Below are positions 27,722 to 34,541 of a DNA stretch of 46,584 nucleotides, one piece after another. Numbering within the stretch: the first letter of the stretch is position 1; every line of letters starts with the position of its first letter. Origin of the DNA: a virus; IMG/VR virus record IMGVR_UViG_3300005613_000114, positions 1 to 46,584 of that record, one strand, 5' to 3'. The notes under the pieces are model-generated. The model saw nothing but the letters and a program-made list of their open reading frames with translations. It searched no databases and was not told the origin of the DNA. Made by a program: the position numbers and the translations under genes.

Positions 27722-30544
27722 TTACCTATACTTTGGTATTCTGCTACCTACAGTAACATCATTTCCATTATTTTTTGGAGTTGGTATAGCTGGAGTAGGT
27801 GTCTCTACTCCCATTTGTTTCAACGTTGCTGCCATTATACTTGCAGCTCTTTCGAAGACAATTCCAGCACCCTCAATTTTTTTAGCACCGTCTGTGAAAC
27901 CCTTAGGTACTGTAAAAGTTGTAGCAGAGTCAATAACATCTTTTTGTGCAGTATCCGGCATATTAACTTTTCTAAAAGCCTCTAATACAACTGCAACTCG
28001 TTCTAATCCGCCACCTAAGCTTTTTAATCCTGACGCATATTTATCAAATTCACGCGTTGCTTGAGTAGATTCTATAGCTCGTCCGGCTTCTACACCGGCA
28101 ACATTAGTGTTGATTGTACCTTTTGTGCTATCTTGATATAAACCAGACAGTGCTTCAAGGCTAATATTTTGAGAAGCAAACTTGGATCGTATAGGTCCTG
28201 CAATTTTATCTATGTCACCGCGTTGAAAAGATTTAAAGCTTGCATCCATTTTTTGCCTAGGCATAGCGCGACCAGCTACTTGATAAAAAACACCTTCAAC
28301 ACTGGCATCCTTTATAGTTTTAATTTTGTCAGTTCGTAGTTTTCCCTCGCTGTCATATAACTGATCTTCAATACCAAAACGTTTAGCTAGCTTTCTAGAT
28401 TCCTTATTATCTTGTTCAAGTATCTTTATCTGCTCAGATGATAATTGCTGCATTGCATTAACTTGATATATATGCGCCCCTGGAAAAGCTTTTCTAAGTT
28501 GCTGTCGCTCAATGACGTTACCTAAATTCATTTGACCGCTAGTGGCCTCTTTATTCCAATTCTGAATAGCTGACGCTGTTGTTTGTGATGCTATGTTTTT
28601 ATTAACTCCAGTTGCCATTAATGATTGTACGCCAGCACCAACCATACTAGATGCAGCTGCTCCAGCACTAATTCCAAGTTCTGCACTTCTACTAGCAATA
28701 CTAGTAGTTGCCGTTACCATTTGTGCTATATTTTTAGAATTATCCATTCCAGCAGTAACAGCATTTCGCATGTTGTCTATTAAATCTTGAGTTCCACCGC
28801 CTACTGATGATAATTGTTTAGTTAAACCAATAAATTGTTCAGGGGCAAGGATCCTTGCCATTTTGGCTTGACCGGCAGCTGTCATAACATCTTTTATACT
28901 CTCTTCGCCACCAACAGCTTGCACTATTTGTGGGAGTGCTCGTTGACGCTCTTGTGTTCCAAGTGTTAATCCAGCATATTCTTTGATATTCTCTTCATTG
29001 GTCATATCTCGAATCATTTGACCTGATCTACTACCTAATCCAATGCCATCTTTATATGCACCAAATTGCACACCATATATTTGTTGTCTTACATCAGCAG
29101 GTATTGCAGTAGTTTGTTGAATTAAACCTCTAATTGATTGCTCTGCTGTTACTGCTGTACTAGATTTTTCTAAATCTTTATTAATTCGAGCAGCTAAAAC
29201 TGCAATATCAGAACCGCTAGATACTGCACTATTAATACCGCTAGTTACTCCACCAAATATCATGCCAGCTTTACCCATTTTAGCGCCACCTACTACACCG
29301 CTAGTCACATCATTTAAAAGTTTACCACCAGCTCCAACTATCTTACCGGTTACTTGTCCTTTAGCATGCTTTTGAGCGCTTGCACCTAATTGATCTGTAA
29401 ATGCTTTTATGAAATCTTGACCTTGCATTTGCTCAGTCATTGCTGACATGTCACCACTAATAGCGCGATCAACTCGTCTATACTGTTCAACGCCCATTTT
29501 TGCAAATTGTGCTCGTCGTTGAGTTTGTTCTATATTTTGATCTACATTAATTGCTCTAGAGGCACCAGCAATTGTTTCTATTGTACGACCTACTGTCTGC
29601 AATCCTATTCCAGCATATTGCAGCATATTTAATTTATTAAAACCAGATTCACTTCCGCTCTGCTTGTTTATGGCGTCCATGGTATCGCCAAGCTCTTTAA
29701 GTCGATTAATATACTTATCGTGCATTCTATTAATTAAATCTAAATTACCTAATTGTTTTTTTTCTGCACGTAATCTAACTTTTTCTATTTTCTCTAAATT
29801 TTGCAATGTAGATGTGTAATCTTTTTTAACGGTATCAATATTACCTAATTTACCACTCTGTACTTGTTGTTTTAGTTGATCTTTACCTAAACGAGTGCGT
29901 GCTGTATTAATAGCTTGTTCTGCTACAATGGTACGACCACGTGGATCTAATCTTAATCGTCGCTGTTCTTTAATCACTGCTTTGTCAATACCTTGCTCAC
30001 GTTCTAACAGCATCATTTTCTTTTCTAAGTTTTCAAGTTGACTTATAGTTTTTTCAGGTGCTTGTTGACTAGTGGTGGTACTTCGTATTTGTTGATGCAC
30101 TTCACTTAATTGTCTTTCCCTACTAGCCATTCTTTTATGGATATCAGTCGTAGAAGTATTAACATGCTGTCTAGCACTAATAAAAGTAGATGGCTCATTA
30201 GATAAACTAGTGATACGCTGCTCTGATTTACTACGTTGTGCTTGTGTTCGAATTAATCCGCCATATTTAATTCTATGAGCATCTTGCTCTCTTCGAGCTA
30301 CACCATAATCTTTAACAATGTCAGCTAATTCAGATCCCTTCTCTCTAATTTCAGCTTCTGATAAATTTTCATCACGAAGTTCTGCCTCTAACTCGGCTTG
30401 TCGTCCTCTAGAAAAATCAACCCATTCCATCGTGTGTTCTTGCTGCTCTTTCCAGCGTTGTAACCGATCAGCTACTTCACTTGGTTTTTGCCAAGTGTTT
30501 GCAACTGGTCGATCTGATTGATTGACTTTCTTTTTCTTTGCCAT
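27722..30544 (-). CDS. Tape measure protein
   Basis: A 940-residue protein immediately after the tail assembly chaperone genes. The N-terminal ~330 residues are strongly charged and coiled-coil-like (ELEAELRDENLSEAEIREKG). The middle is rich in Gly/Ala and hydrophobic (VTGKIVGAGGKLLNDVTSG, VVGGAKMGKAGMIFGGV), as in other tape measures. The rest is helical. If about 0.15 nm of tail per residue applies, the tail would be near 140 nm; this is a rule of thumb, not a measurement. It sets tube length and is ejected during infection. No lysozyme or peptidase motif was seen. Confidence 0.9.
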   Translation of the reverse strand: MAKKKKVNQSDRPVANTWQKPSEVADRLQRWKEQQEHTMEWVDFSRGRQAELEAELRDENLSEAEIREKGSELADIVKDYGVARREQDAHRIKYGGLIRTQAQRSKSEQRITSLSNEPSTFISARQHVNTSTTDIHKRMASRERQLSEVHQQIRSTTTSQQAPEKTISQLENLEKKMMLLEREQGIDKAVIKEQRRLRLDPRGRTIVAEQAINTARTRLGKDQLKQQVQSGKLGNIDTVKKDYTSTLQNLEKIEKVRLRAEKKQLGNLDLINRMHDKYINRLKELGDTMDAINKQSGSESGFNKLNMLQYAGIGLQTVGRTIETIAGASRAINVDQNIEQTQRRAQFAKMGVEQYRRVDRAISGDMSAMTEQMQGQDFIKAFTDQLGASAQKHAKGQVTGKIVGAGGKLLNDVTSGVVGGAKMGKAGMIFGGVTSGINSAVSSGSDIAVLAARINKDLEKSSTAVTAEQSIRGLIQQTTAIPADVRQQIYGVQFGAYKDGIGLGSRSGQMIRDMTNEENIKEYAGLTLGTQERQRALPQIVQAVGGEESIKDVMTAAGQAKMARILAPEQFIGLTKQLSSVGGGTQDLIDNMRNAVTAGMDNSKNIAQMVTATTSIASRSAELGISAGAAASSMVGAGVQSLMATGVNKNIASQTTASAIQNWNKEATSGQMNLGNVIERQQLRKAFPGAHIYQVNAMQQLSSEQIKILEQDNKESRKLAKRFGIEDQLYDSEGKLRTDKIKTIKDASVEGVFYQVAGRAMPRQKMDASFKSFQRGDIDKIAGPIRSKFASQNISLEALSGLYQDSTKGTINTNVAGVEAGRAIESTQATREFDKYASGLKSLGGGLERVAVVLEAFRKVNMPDTAQKDVIDSATTFTVPKGFTDGAKKIEGAGIVFERAASIMAATLKQMGVETPTPAIPTPKNNGNDVTVGSRIPKYR

Positions 30545-30552
30545 TATTTTTC

Positions 30553-31412
30553 CTATTCATTGAAATCTAAGTTAAGATCTTCTCCAAAATCAACACCATG
30601 TTCTTGTTTGGCTTTTTCAATCTCTTGTTCCATCCATTCTTGGTTAGCTTTTTTCTCTTCAGCTTCTTTCTCTTCAGCTAACTGCTGTTCATACTCTTCG
30701 CGTTCCTTGCGCTCTTCTTCTTCTGCCCAAGCCATGTTATCTTGTATCCTTCTATCTTCTATTTTATCAGATTCTTCCTCAGCTGCTTCTTCTATAGCTT
30801 TTAGTCGTTCTATTTTATCATGATATTCATATACTAACTCTTCTAACGTATATGACTGCAATAAAGGATCCTTCAATGGGCGGTTATAATGCTTAGACCA
30901 CCAACTCTTAAGAAACAATAGGAGATTATCTTCAGAATCTAGGTCTGAAGATACATTGGATTTAACCAATTCATGAATAAGTTCGATATTGGAGAGTTGA
31001 CTAAATTTTAAGTCTAACTCTCCTTCTGGGGGTTTCCCTGAGTTTTCTCCGCTTTTGCTTGAGTTTTATTTCGTAGTTCTTCACGCCATAAATTGCCCTG
31101 CTCAACTACTTTATCGTATAGCGCAATAATCACATCTTCATCATCTAAATTAAAACCACCTAAGCTTTGTTCCCACCATGTTGGTGCTTTAATAATATGC
31201 ACCCTAAGAGTAGCAATAATATGACATAGAGATTCTAACATGTTAGTTGGATTTTTAGTATCAGCAGCTAATATTGTCTTTTCTAATTCTAAATCTCGTT
31301 TTTCCATGATATTTAGGATACTCTTAACAGTGAATTCGCCATCATATGTGATACCAGTTTCACTGCCGGTGTGATTAAAAGTAAATGTTCGTTCTTTTTT
31401 TGGTAAATCCAT
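30553..31412 (-). CDS. Tail assembly chaperone GT, -1 frameshift fusion product
   Basis: The T part is open in the -1 frame from the slippery site to the stop at 30553. Reading from ATG 31412 and slipping at GGGAAAC (31032-31038) gives 127 residues of G plus 159 of T, a 286-residue fusion. The T region continues without stop as PPEGELDLKFSQLSN then IELIHELVKSNVS. It then has WWSKHYNRPLKDPLL, YTLEELVYEYHDKIERL and a Glu-rich helical tail. No good start or Shine-Dalgarno exists for T alone, only an internal TTG at 30969. Such G/GT pairs sit just before the tape measure in many phages and chaperone it during tail assembly. The fusion is predicted, not shown. Confidence 0.85.
31014..31412 (-). 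CDS. Tail assembly chaperone G
   Basis: A 132-residue protein. The ATG at 31412 is chosen over an upstream in-frame ATG at 31463 because a good AGGAGA lies eight bases before it and the upstream 17 codons look non-coding. The protein (MDLPKKERTFTFNHTG, ILNIMEKRDLELEKTIL, SLCHIIATLRVHIIKAP, TWWEQSLGGFNLDDED) has the helical make-up of lambda gpG-type chaperones. The zero frame ends with GNPQKES. The slippery heptamer precedes the stop by five codons. Most ribosomes would make this short form, and a minority the GT form. Confidence 0.82.
   Translation of the reverse strand: MDLPKKERTFTFNHTGSETGITYDGEFTVKSILNIMEKRDLELEKTILAADTKNPTNMLESLCHIIATLRVHIIKAPTWWEQSLGGFNLDDEDVIIALYDKVVEQGNLWREELRNKTQAKAEKTQGNPQKES
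31032..31038 (-). other. Programmed -1 ribosomal frameshift site (GGGAAAC)
   Basis: On the minus strand, in the zero frame of gene G, the sequence is CAG GGA AAC, so the heptamer is G GGA AAC (X XXY YYZ). Lambda G/GT uses the closely related GGGAAAG. A CCCCC run follows. The -1 frame is then open for 159 codons. Confidence 0.88.
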
Positions 31413-31481
31413 ATAGTGTCTCCTACGGTAATAATACTTTAGACTATTATACTTAGATATCACCTATTAAGAGGATGGATT

Positions 31482-32072
31482 TTAAAATACTGAGAAATCT
31501 GTTGCTTTAGTTACTGCTTCGTCATAATCAAGAGGTCTTTTTGGCTCTAATTCATCTTTCCAACCAATAGCTCGCCATTGTAGAGTTACATTACCTATTT
31601 GTTCTGCACGTAAATCTTCCGCTCTAGAGACGATCATTGCCTTATTAGTAAAAAACAATAAGTTATCAGATTGCGAATCTCTCACTTCAATGGTGATATA
31701 TTTTTGTTGTAAAAAACTTAAAATATGTGATTGATGACCAGATTTAGATGGACCTTCACCAGGGATATGGAACTCACCAAGAGTGCCTGTTACAGTTACA
31801 TGTTTTGGTGCTAATTCATGAGGAACATAGTTATCAATAGTTCGTATTTCAGTAACTGAAGTGCTTATGTTCCAAGACACATTAAAAGCAAAACCAACTA
31901 ACTTATTATTGATTTTAAGCTTAACGCGTGCACCAGAGGCATATTTAGCAATAGGTACAGCAGATAAAATACCAGTAACATTACCTAGTAAATTTCTACC
32001 CACAGTATCAACAGCCCCACCAAAAGTGGCACCTTCATCTAATTTATTATGATTTTTAGATTTTTCAGCCAT
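31482..32072 (-). CDS. Tail-tube-fold protein, third paralogue
   Basis: A 196-residue protein. After a ~45-residue leader (KYASGARVKLKINNKLVGFA) it follows the tube-fold pattern: FNVSWNISTSVTEIRTIDNY, then HVTVTGTLGEFHIPG, a helix (SHILSFLQQKYITIEV), then AMIVSRAEDLRAEQIGN and LQWRAIGWKD. It resembles the two upstream tube-like proteins but is more divergent. It may be a distal-tail or tube-terminus form rather than the main tube. RBS AGGTGAAAT precedes ATG 32072. It is next to the chaperone genes. The division of labour among the three paralogues is unknown. Confidence 0.7.
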   Translation of the reverse strand: MAEKSKNHNKLDEGATFGGAVDTVGRNLLGNVTGILSAVPIAKYASGARVKLKINNKLVGFAFNVSWNISTSVTEIRTIDNYVPHELAPKHVTVTGTLGEFHIPGEGPSKSGHQSHILSFLQQKYITIEVRDSQSDNLLFFTNKAMIVSRAEDLRAEQIGNVTLQWRAIGWKDELEPKRPLDYDEAVTKATDFSVF

Positions 32073-32079
32073 ATTTCAC

Positions 32080-32679
32080 CTATGCGAATTGTTGCCCTAT
32101 TCCAGATGCATCTGCTATAAAAGTATCTTCATCTATATAAATTGCAGTAAAAGCAAATGTTTCTTGAGCTGCACTTTTTTTTGATATAGAGAAATCAGCT
32201 TGAGTAATTCTAGCATTACGAATTTTAGCTGCACCTCTAAAATTACCATCACCTACATCTTGAAATACTTCTATTACAAAACCGGATGCTTTATGTAATT
32301 CTTTAGGTGTTAAACTATCATAAGCTCTAGCATCGAAGCCATTCTTAAAATCAAATCCACCTAACCATTTTTTAAAAGTACTATCTTCTTTAGACCATGA
32401 ACCAACACCATTACCACGTGCACTTACTCCATCGGGGGCAACCTGCTCACCACCAATATCATATACTGCATCAGCTACATATTTTATAATAGTGAAAGTC
32501 CCACTAACTTTGTAGGCTGTGGGTTCTATACTAGTTGCCTCATACATCCCCAGTACATGTGGAGTTGCATGAGTAACTTGTACAGAATATGATAAATTAG
32601 TGCAAAATGCTAAGGTTACTCCGTTAACCTTAATTTTTGCATTTGCACCAGTTAAGAAAAATGGTTTCCTTCCAGCCAC
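32080..32679 (-). CDS. Tail-tube-fold protein, second paralogue
   Basis: A 199-residue protein with a GTG start at 32679 and AAGGTAAACT upstream. The N-terminus (FFLTGANAKIKVNGVTLAF) and the strands YSVQVTHATPHVLGMYEA, EPTAYKVSGTFTIIKY and later RNARITQADFSISKK with FAFTAIYID are those of a phage tube protein. It is closely similar to the 175-residue protein at 32693-33220 (FVTGANAKIKVGNRTLAY). One of the pair is probably the major tube subunit, which stacks as hexameric rings inside the sheath. The other may cap or interlace. Which is which is not decided here. Confidence 0.78.
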   Translation of the reverse strand: MAGRKPFFLTGANAKIKVNGVTLAFCTNLSYSVQVTHATPHVLGMYEATSIEPTAYKVSGTFTIIKYVADAVYDIGGEQVAPDGVSARGNGVGSWSKEDSTFKKWLGGFDFKNGFDARAYDSLTPKELHKASGFVIEVFQDVGDGNFRGAAKIRNARITQADFSISKKSAAQETFAFTAIYIDEDTFIADASGIGQQFA

Positions 32680-32692
32680 AGTTTACCTTATA

Positions 32693-33220
32693 TTATGAGA
32701 GATCTTGATCGCCTGAACCTGATACATTAAAACTATCATCGTCTGCTAAGATAGCATTAAAAGCATATTGTTCTACTAGAACGCCACGTTTGTTAATTGC
32801 TCCACCTTTTCTAGTGAAACGACAATTAAATAATCTAATAACAGCATCAACATCTGCACCATCAGTTTTTTGAAAAATTTCTAGATCCCAGGTTTGAGAA
32901 GCTAATAGAGCTCCAGGATTGAAGTGCTTTGCTGCTCCTCCATCCTCTTCATGAATATCCCAATTACCAATTCCGTTTCCTTCAGCATTGGTTTTATCCA
33001 TGTTAACAGCTGCTTTTGTATATCGGATAACACTTAATGTTCCATCAACAAAATAAGCAACGGGTTCATTAGATACAACTTCATAACGCCCCATAGTTTC
33101 AATAGGGATAGTAGTTACAGTTACACTGTAAGATGCATCTTGCGCATATGCAAGAGTTCTATTCCCAACTTTAATTTTTGCATTTGCACCCGTGACGAAT
33201 GCAGGTTTAATTCCGGCCAT
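32693..33220 (-). CDS. Tail-tube-fold protein, first paralogue
   Basis: A 175-residue protein. The start was set at ATG 33220, behind AGAGG; an in-frame upstream start at 33247 would add nine residues (MEPNHKEVE) that look like the ribosome-site region. The protein (GIKPAFVTGANAKIKVGN, YSVTVTTIPIETMGRYEV, EPVAYFVDGTLSVIRYTK, RGVLVEQYAFNAILADDD) has the tube pattern shared with the next gene. Upstream is a 150-bp gap with a terminator and a possible promoter, so tube synthesis may be separately controlled. Major-tube identity is a good possibility. Confidence 0.78.
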   Translation of the reverse strand: MAGIKPAFVTGANAKIKVGNRTLAYAQDASYSVTVTTIPIETMGRYEVVSNEPVAYFVDGTLSVIRYTKAAVNMDKTNAEGNGIGNWDIHEEDGGAAKHFNPGALLASQTWDLEIFQKTDGADVDAVIRLFNCRFTRKGGAINKRGVLVEQYAFNAILADDDSFNVSGSGDQDLS

Positions 33221-33293
33221 TTCTACCTCTTTGTGGTTTGGTTCCACTTACCTATAATTTTTAAAGTAAGTAAACAGTTATTACTTTCATTTA

Positions 33294-33302
33294 ATTGTAT
33301 CA
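33294..33302 (-). promoter_or_regulatory. Weak candidate promoter for the tail-tube operon
   Basis: The minus strand reads TGATACAAT, an extended -10 variant, in the gap after the terminator and before the tube gene. No convincing -35 is present. The evidence is weak. Confidence 0.25.
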
Positions 33303-33312
33303 TGAACTCAGT

Positions 33313-33344
33313 TAAAAAAAGAAACCCCATTCATAAGAATAGGG
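33313..33344 (-). terminator. Rho-independent terminator upstream of the tube genes
   Basis: On the minus strand, CCCTATTC pairs with GAATGGGG across a TTAT loop (with one G-T pair), followed by TTTC and seven T residues. It lies ~30-60 bp after the stop of the 139-residue gene (33373-33792). Confidence 0.85.
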
Positions 33345-33372
33345 CTTTTAACTTCATAGATTTTTGATCAAC

Positions 33373-33792
33373 TTATTCTTCGTCTTTCTGGTCTTTTTTC
33401 TTTTTCTTATCATCTTCTTCTTTACCAAACATTCCATCAATTGCTGCATCCATTCCATCTTGTGGAGTAGAACCAGATCCTTCAATTCCAGCTGTAATAG
33501 CATCACCAAGACTACCTTTTGAAAGTGCTGTAGCAGTGTCGTCCATTTCACCCCAGTTCTTTAATAGTAATGCTGATTCTCTATGTCCAGCATCATTAAG
33601 CGCTTTGATTAGATCATCTTTGCTCATTTCAGCTACTTCATCATTTTTTTCTAATGATTGATCTTTAAGATCTTTAATTACTTGTACTATTGCTTTAAAC
33701 TCAGAAATTTGCTCTTCAGTTAATTCTTCGCTTTTCTTTAGTTCAATGATAGTTTCTTTAAATTTCTGAATATCATCTATTATCTTCTTCAT
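33373..33792 (-). CDS. Helical charged structural-cluster protein, 139 residues
   Basis: A 139-residue, strongly charged helical protein (IIDDIQKFKETIIELKKSEE, ISEFKAIVQVIKDLKDQS) with a hydrophobic-Gly patch (SLGDAITAGIEGSGSTPQ) and a highly charged Lys/Asp tail (EEDDKKKKKDQKDEE). Start ATG 33792 has AGGAGTTGTT upstream, inside the 3' end of the HNH gene. It lies between sheath and tube genes, where small assembly factors are common. It ends before a terminator. No family recognised; a chaperone or assembly role is only a guess from its position. Confidence 0.68.
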   Translation of the reverse strand: MKKIIDDIQKFKETIIELKKSEELTEEQISEFKAIVQVIKDLKDQSLEKNDEVAEMSKDDLIKALNDAGHRESALLLKNWGEMDDTATALSKGSLGDAITAGIEGSGSTPQDGMDAAIDGMFGKEEDDKKKKKDQKDEE

Positions 33793-34480
33793 AACAACTC
33801 CTAAAAATTAAATATTGCTTTTCAGTATTAGGTGTATCTCTACCAGGGCCATATACAGAATGAAAGCGATTATGACAATCTATACATAGGCATACTAAAT
33901 TACTCAATTCATATACCTGTGTAGGAAAGAACTTCTTGTTATTCATGTGATGTGCATTAAGAGTGATCCCTCGTTTTTTACAAGTATCGCATGAATAATT
34001 CGCTTCTTCAAAACATATTTTTCGCATTTTCTCTAGTCTATGGTAATCATAATCATAAACTCTAGGTACATAATCTGCAATTGATATGTCATTTTTTTCA
34101 CAGTAATAATAACGAGTTGAGCAAGAAATAGAACAGAAAAGATTCTTACCTTCTACCATGCTAGAGTACTTATTTACTTCTTTTTCACAAAAAGCACAAT
34201 TATAAGTAGTTTTACCGCCTATCCATTGACTATTATTAGAGCCAATAGTAAACTTTTTATAGCATTCATTATTACAAAAGTTATTATACTGTTTTTCACC
34301 CTTATTGATATGCGTTTTCTTGCCACAAGTCTTACAATATTTAGGAGCTCGGCCATTATGTAATAGTAAGTCTTCTTTATATTGTATCTTTTTTATGTCA
34401 GCATGGGCTTTCTTATAATGCGATGACATCATAACATTGAGTTTAGTTTCCAACTGACATATATGGCATTGATAGTTCAT
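33773..34480 (-). CDS. HNH endonuclease with several zinc fingers
   Basis: A 235-residue protein. The N-terminal part has many cysteine pairs (CHICQ, CKTCGKKTH, CAFCEK, then CSISC), suggesting zinc fingers. The C-terminal core is an HNH nuclease: YSCDTCKKRGITLNAHHM then LVCLCIDCHNRFHSVYGP, followed by GRDTPNTEKQYLIF. This is a free-standing, homing-type gene lying between sheath and the 139-residue gene. Its last 20 bp overlap the next gene's start and its ribosome site. Only a weak AGG precedes its ATG. It is a different HNH type from those at 12126 and 40383, so it was acquired separately. Confidence 0.9.
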   Translation of the reverse strand: MNYQCHICQLETKLNVMMSSHYKKAHADIKKIQYKEDLLLHNGRAPKYCKTCGKKTHINKGEKQYNNFCNNECYKKFTIGSNNSQWIGGKTTYNCAFCEKEVNKYSSMVEGKNLFCSISCSTRYYYCEKNDISIADYVPRVYDYDYHRLEKMRKICFEEANYSCDTCKKRGITLNAHHMNNKKFFPTQVYELSNLVCLCIDCHNRFHSVYGPGRDTPNTEKQYLIFRSCYEEDNR

Positions 34481-34498
34481 ATCTTATACAACCTATTC

Positions 34499-34533
34499 AA
34501 AATAGAAAGGGGAAATATATCCCCTTCTATTTT
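34499..34533 (-). terminator. Probable terminator after the tail sheath gene
   Basis: On the minus strand, AAAATAGAA-GGGG and CCCCTTTCTATTTT form a 13-bp stem with one bulge around ATATATTT. There is no long external T tract; the T run is inside the stem, so efficiency is uncertain. It could work in either direction. Confidence 0.6.
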
Positions 34534-34541
34534 AAAACCAA

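Noticed and set aside
30553-30969. Separate 138-residue gene beginning at TTG 30969
   Set aside because: No ribosome site; the same frame is open upstream to the GGGAAAC heptamer, so it is the T part of a frameshift product.
31413-31481. TATAAT within the gap before the chaperone gene as promoter
   Set aside because: Present once (AAGTATAATAG) but without extended -10 or -35, and the genes on both sides look co-transcribed.
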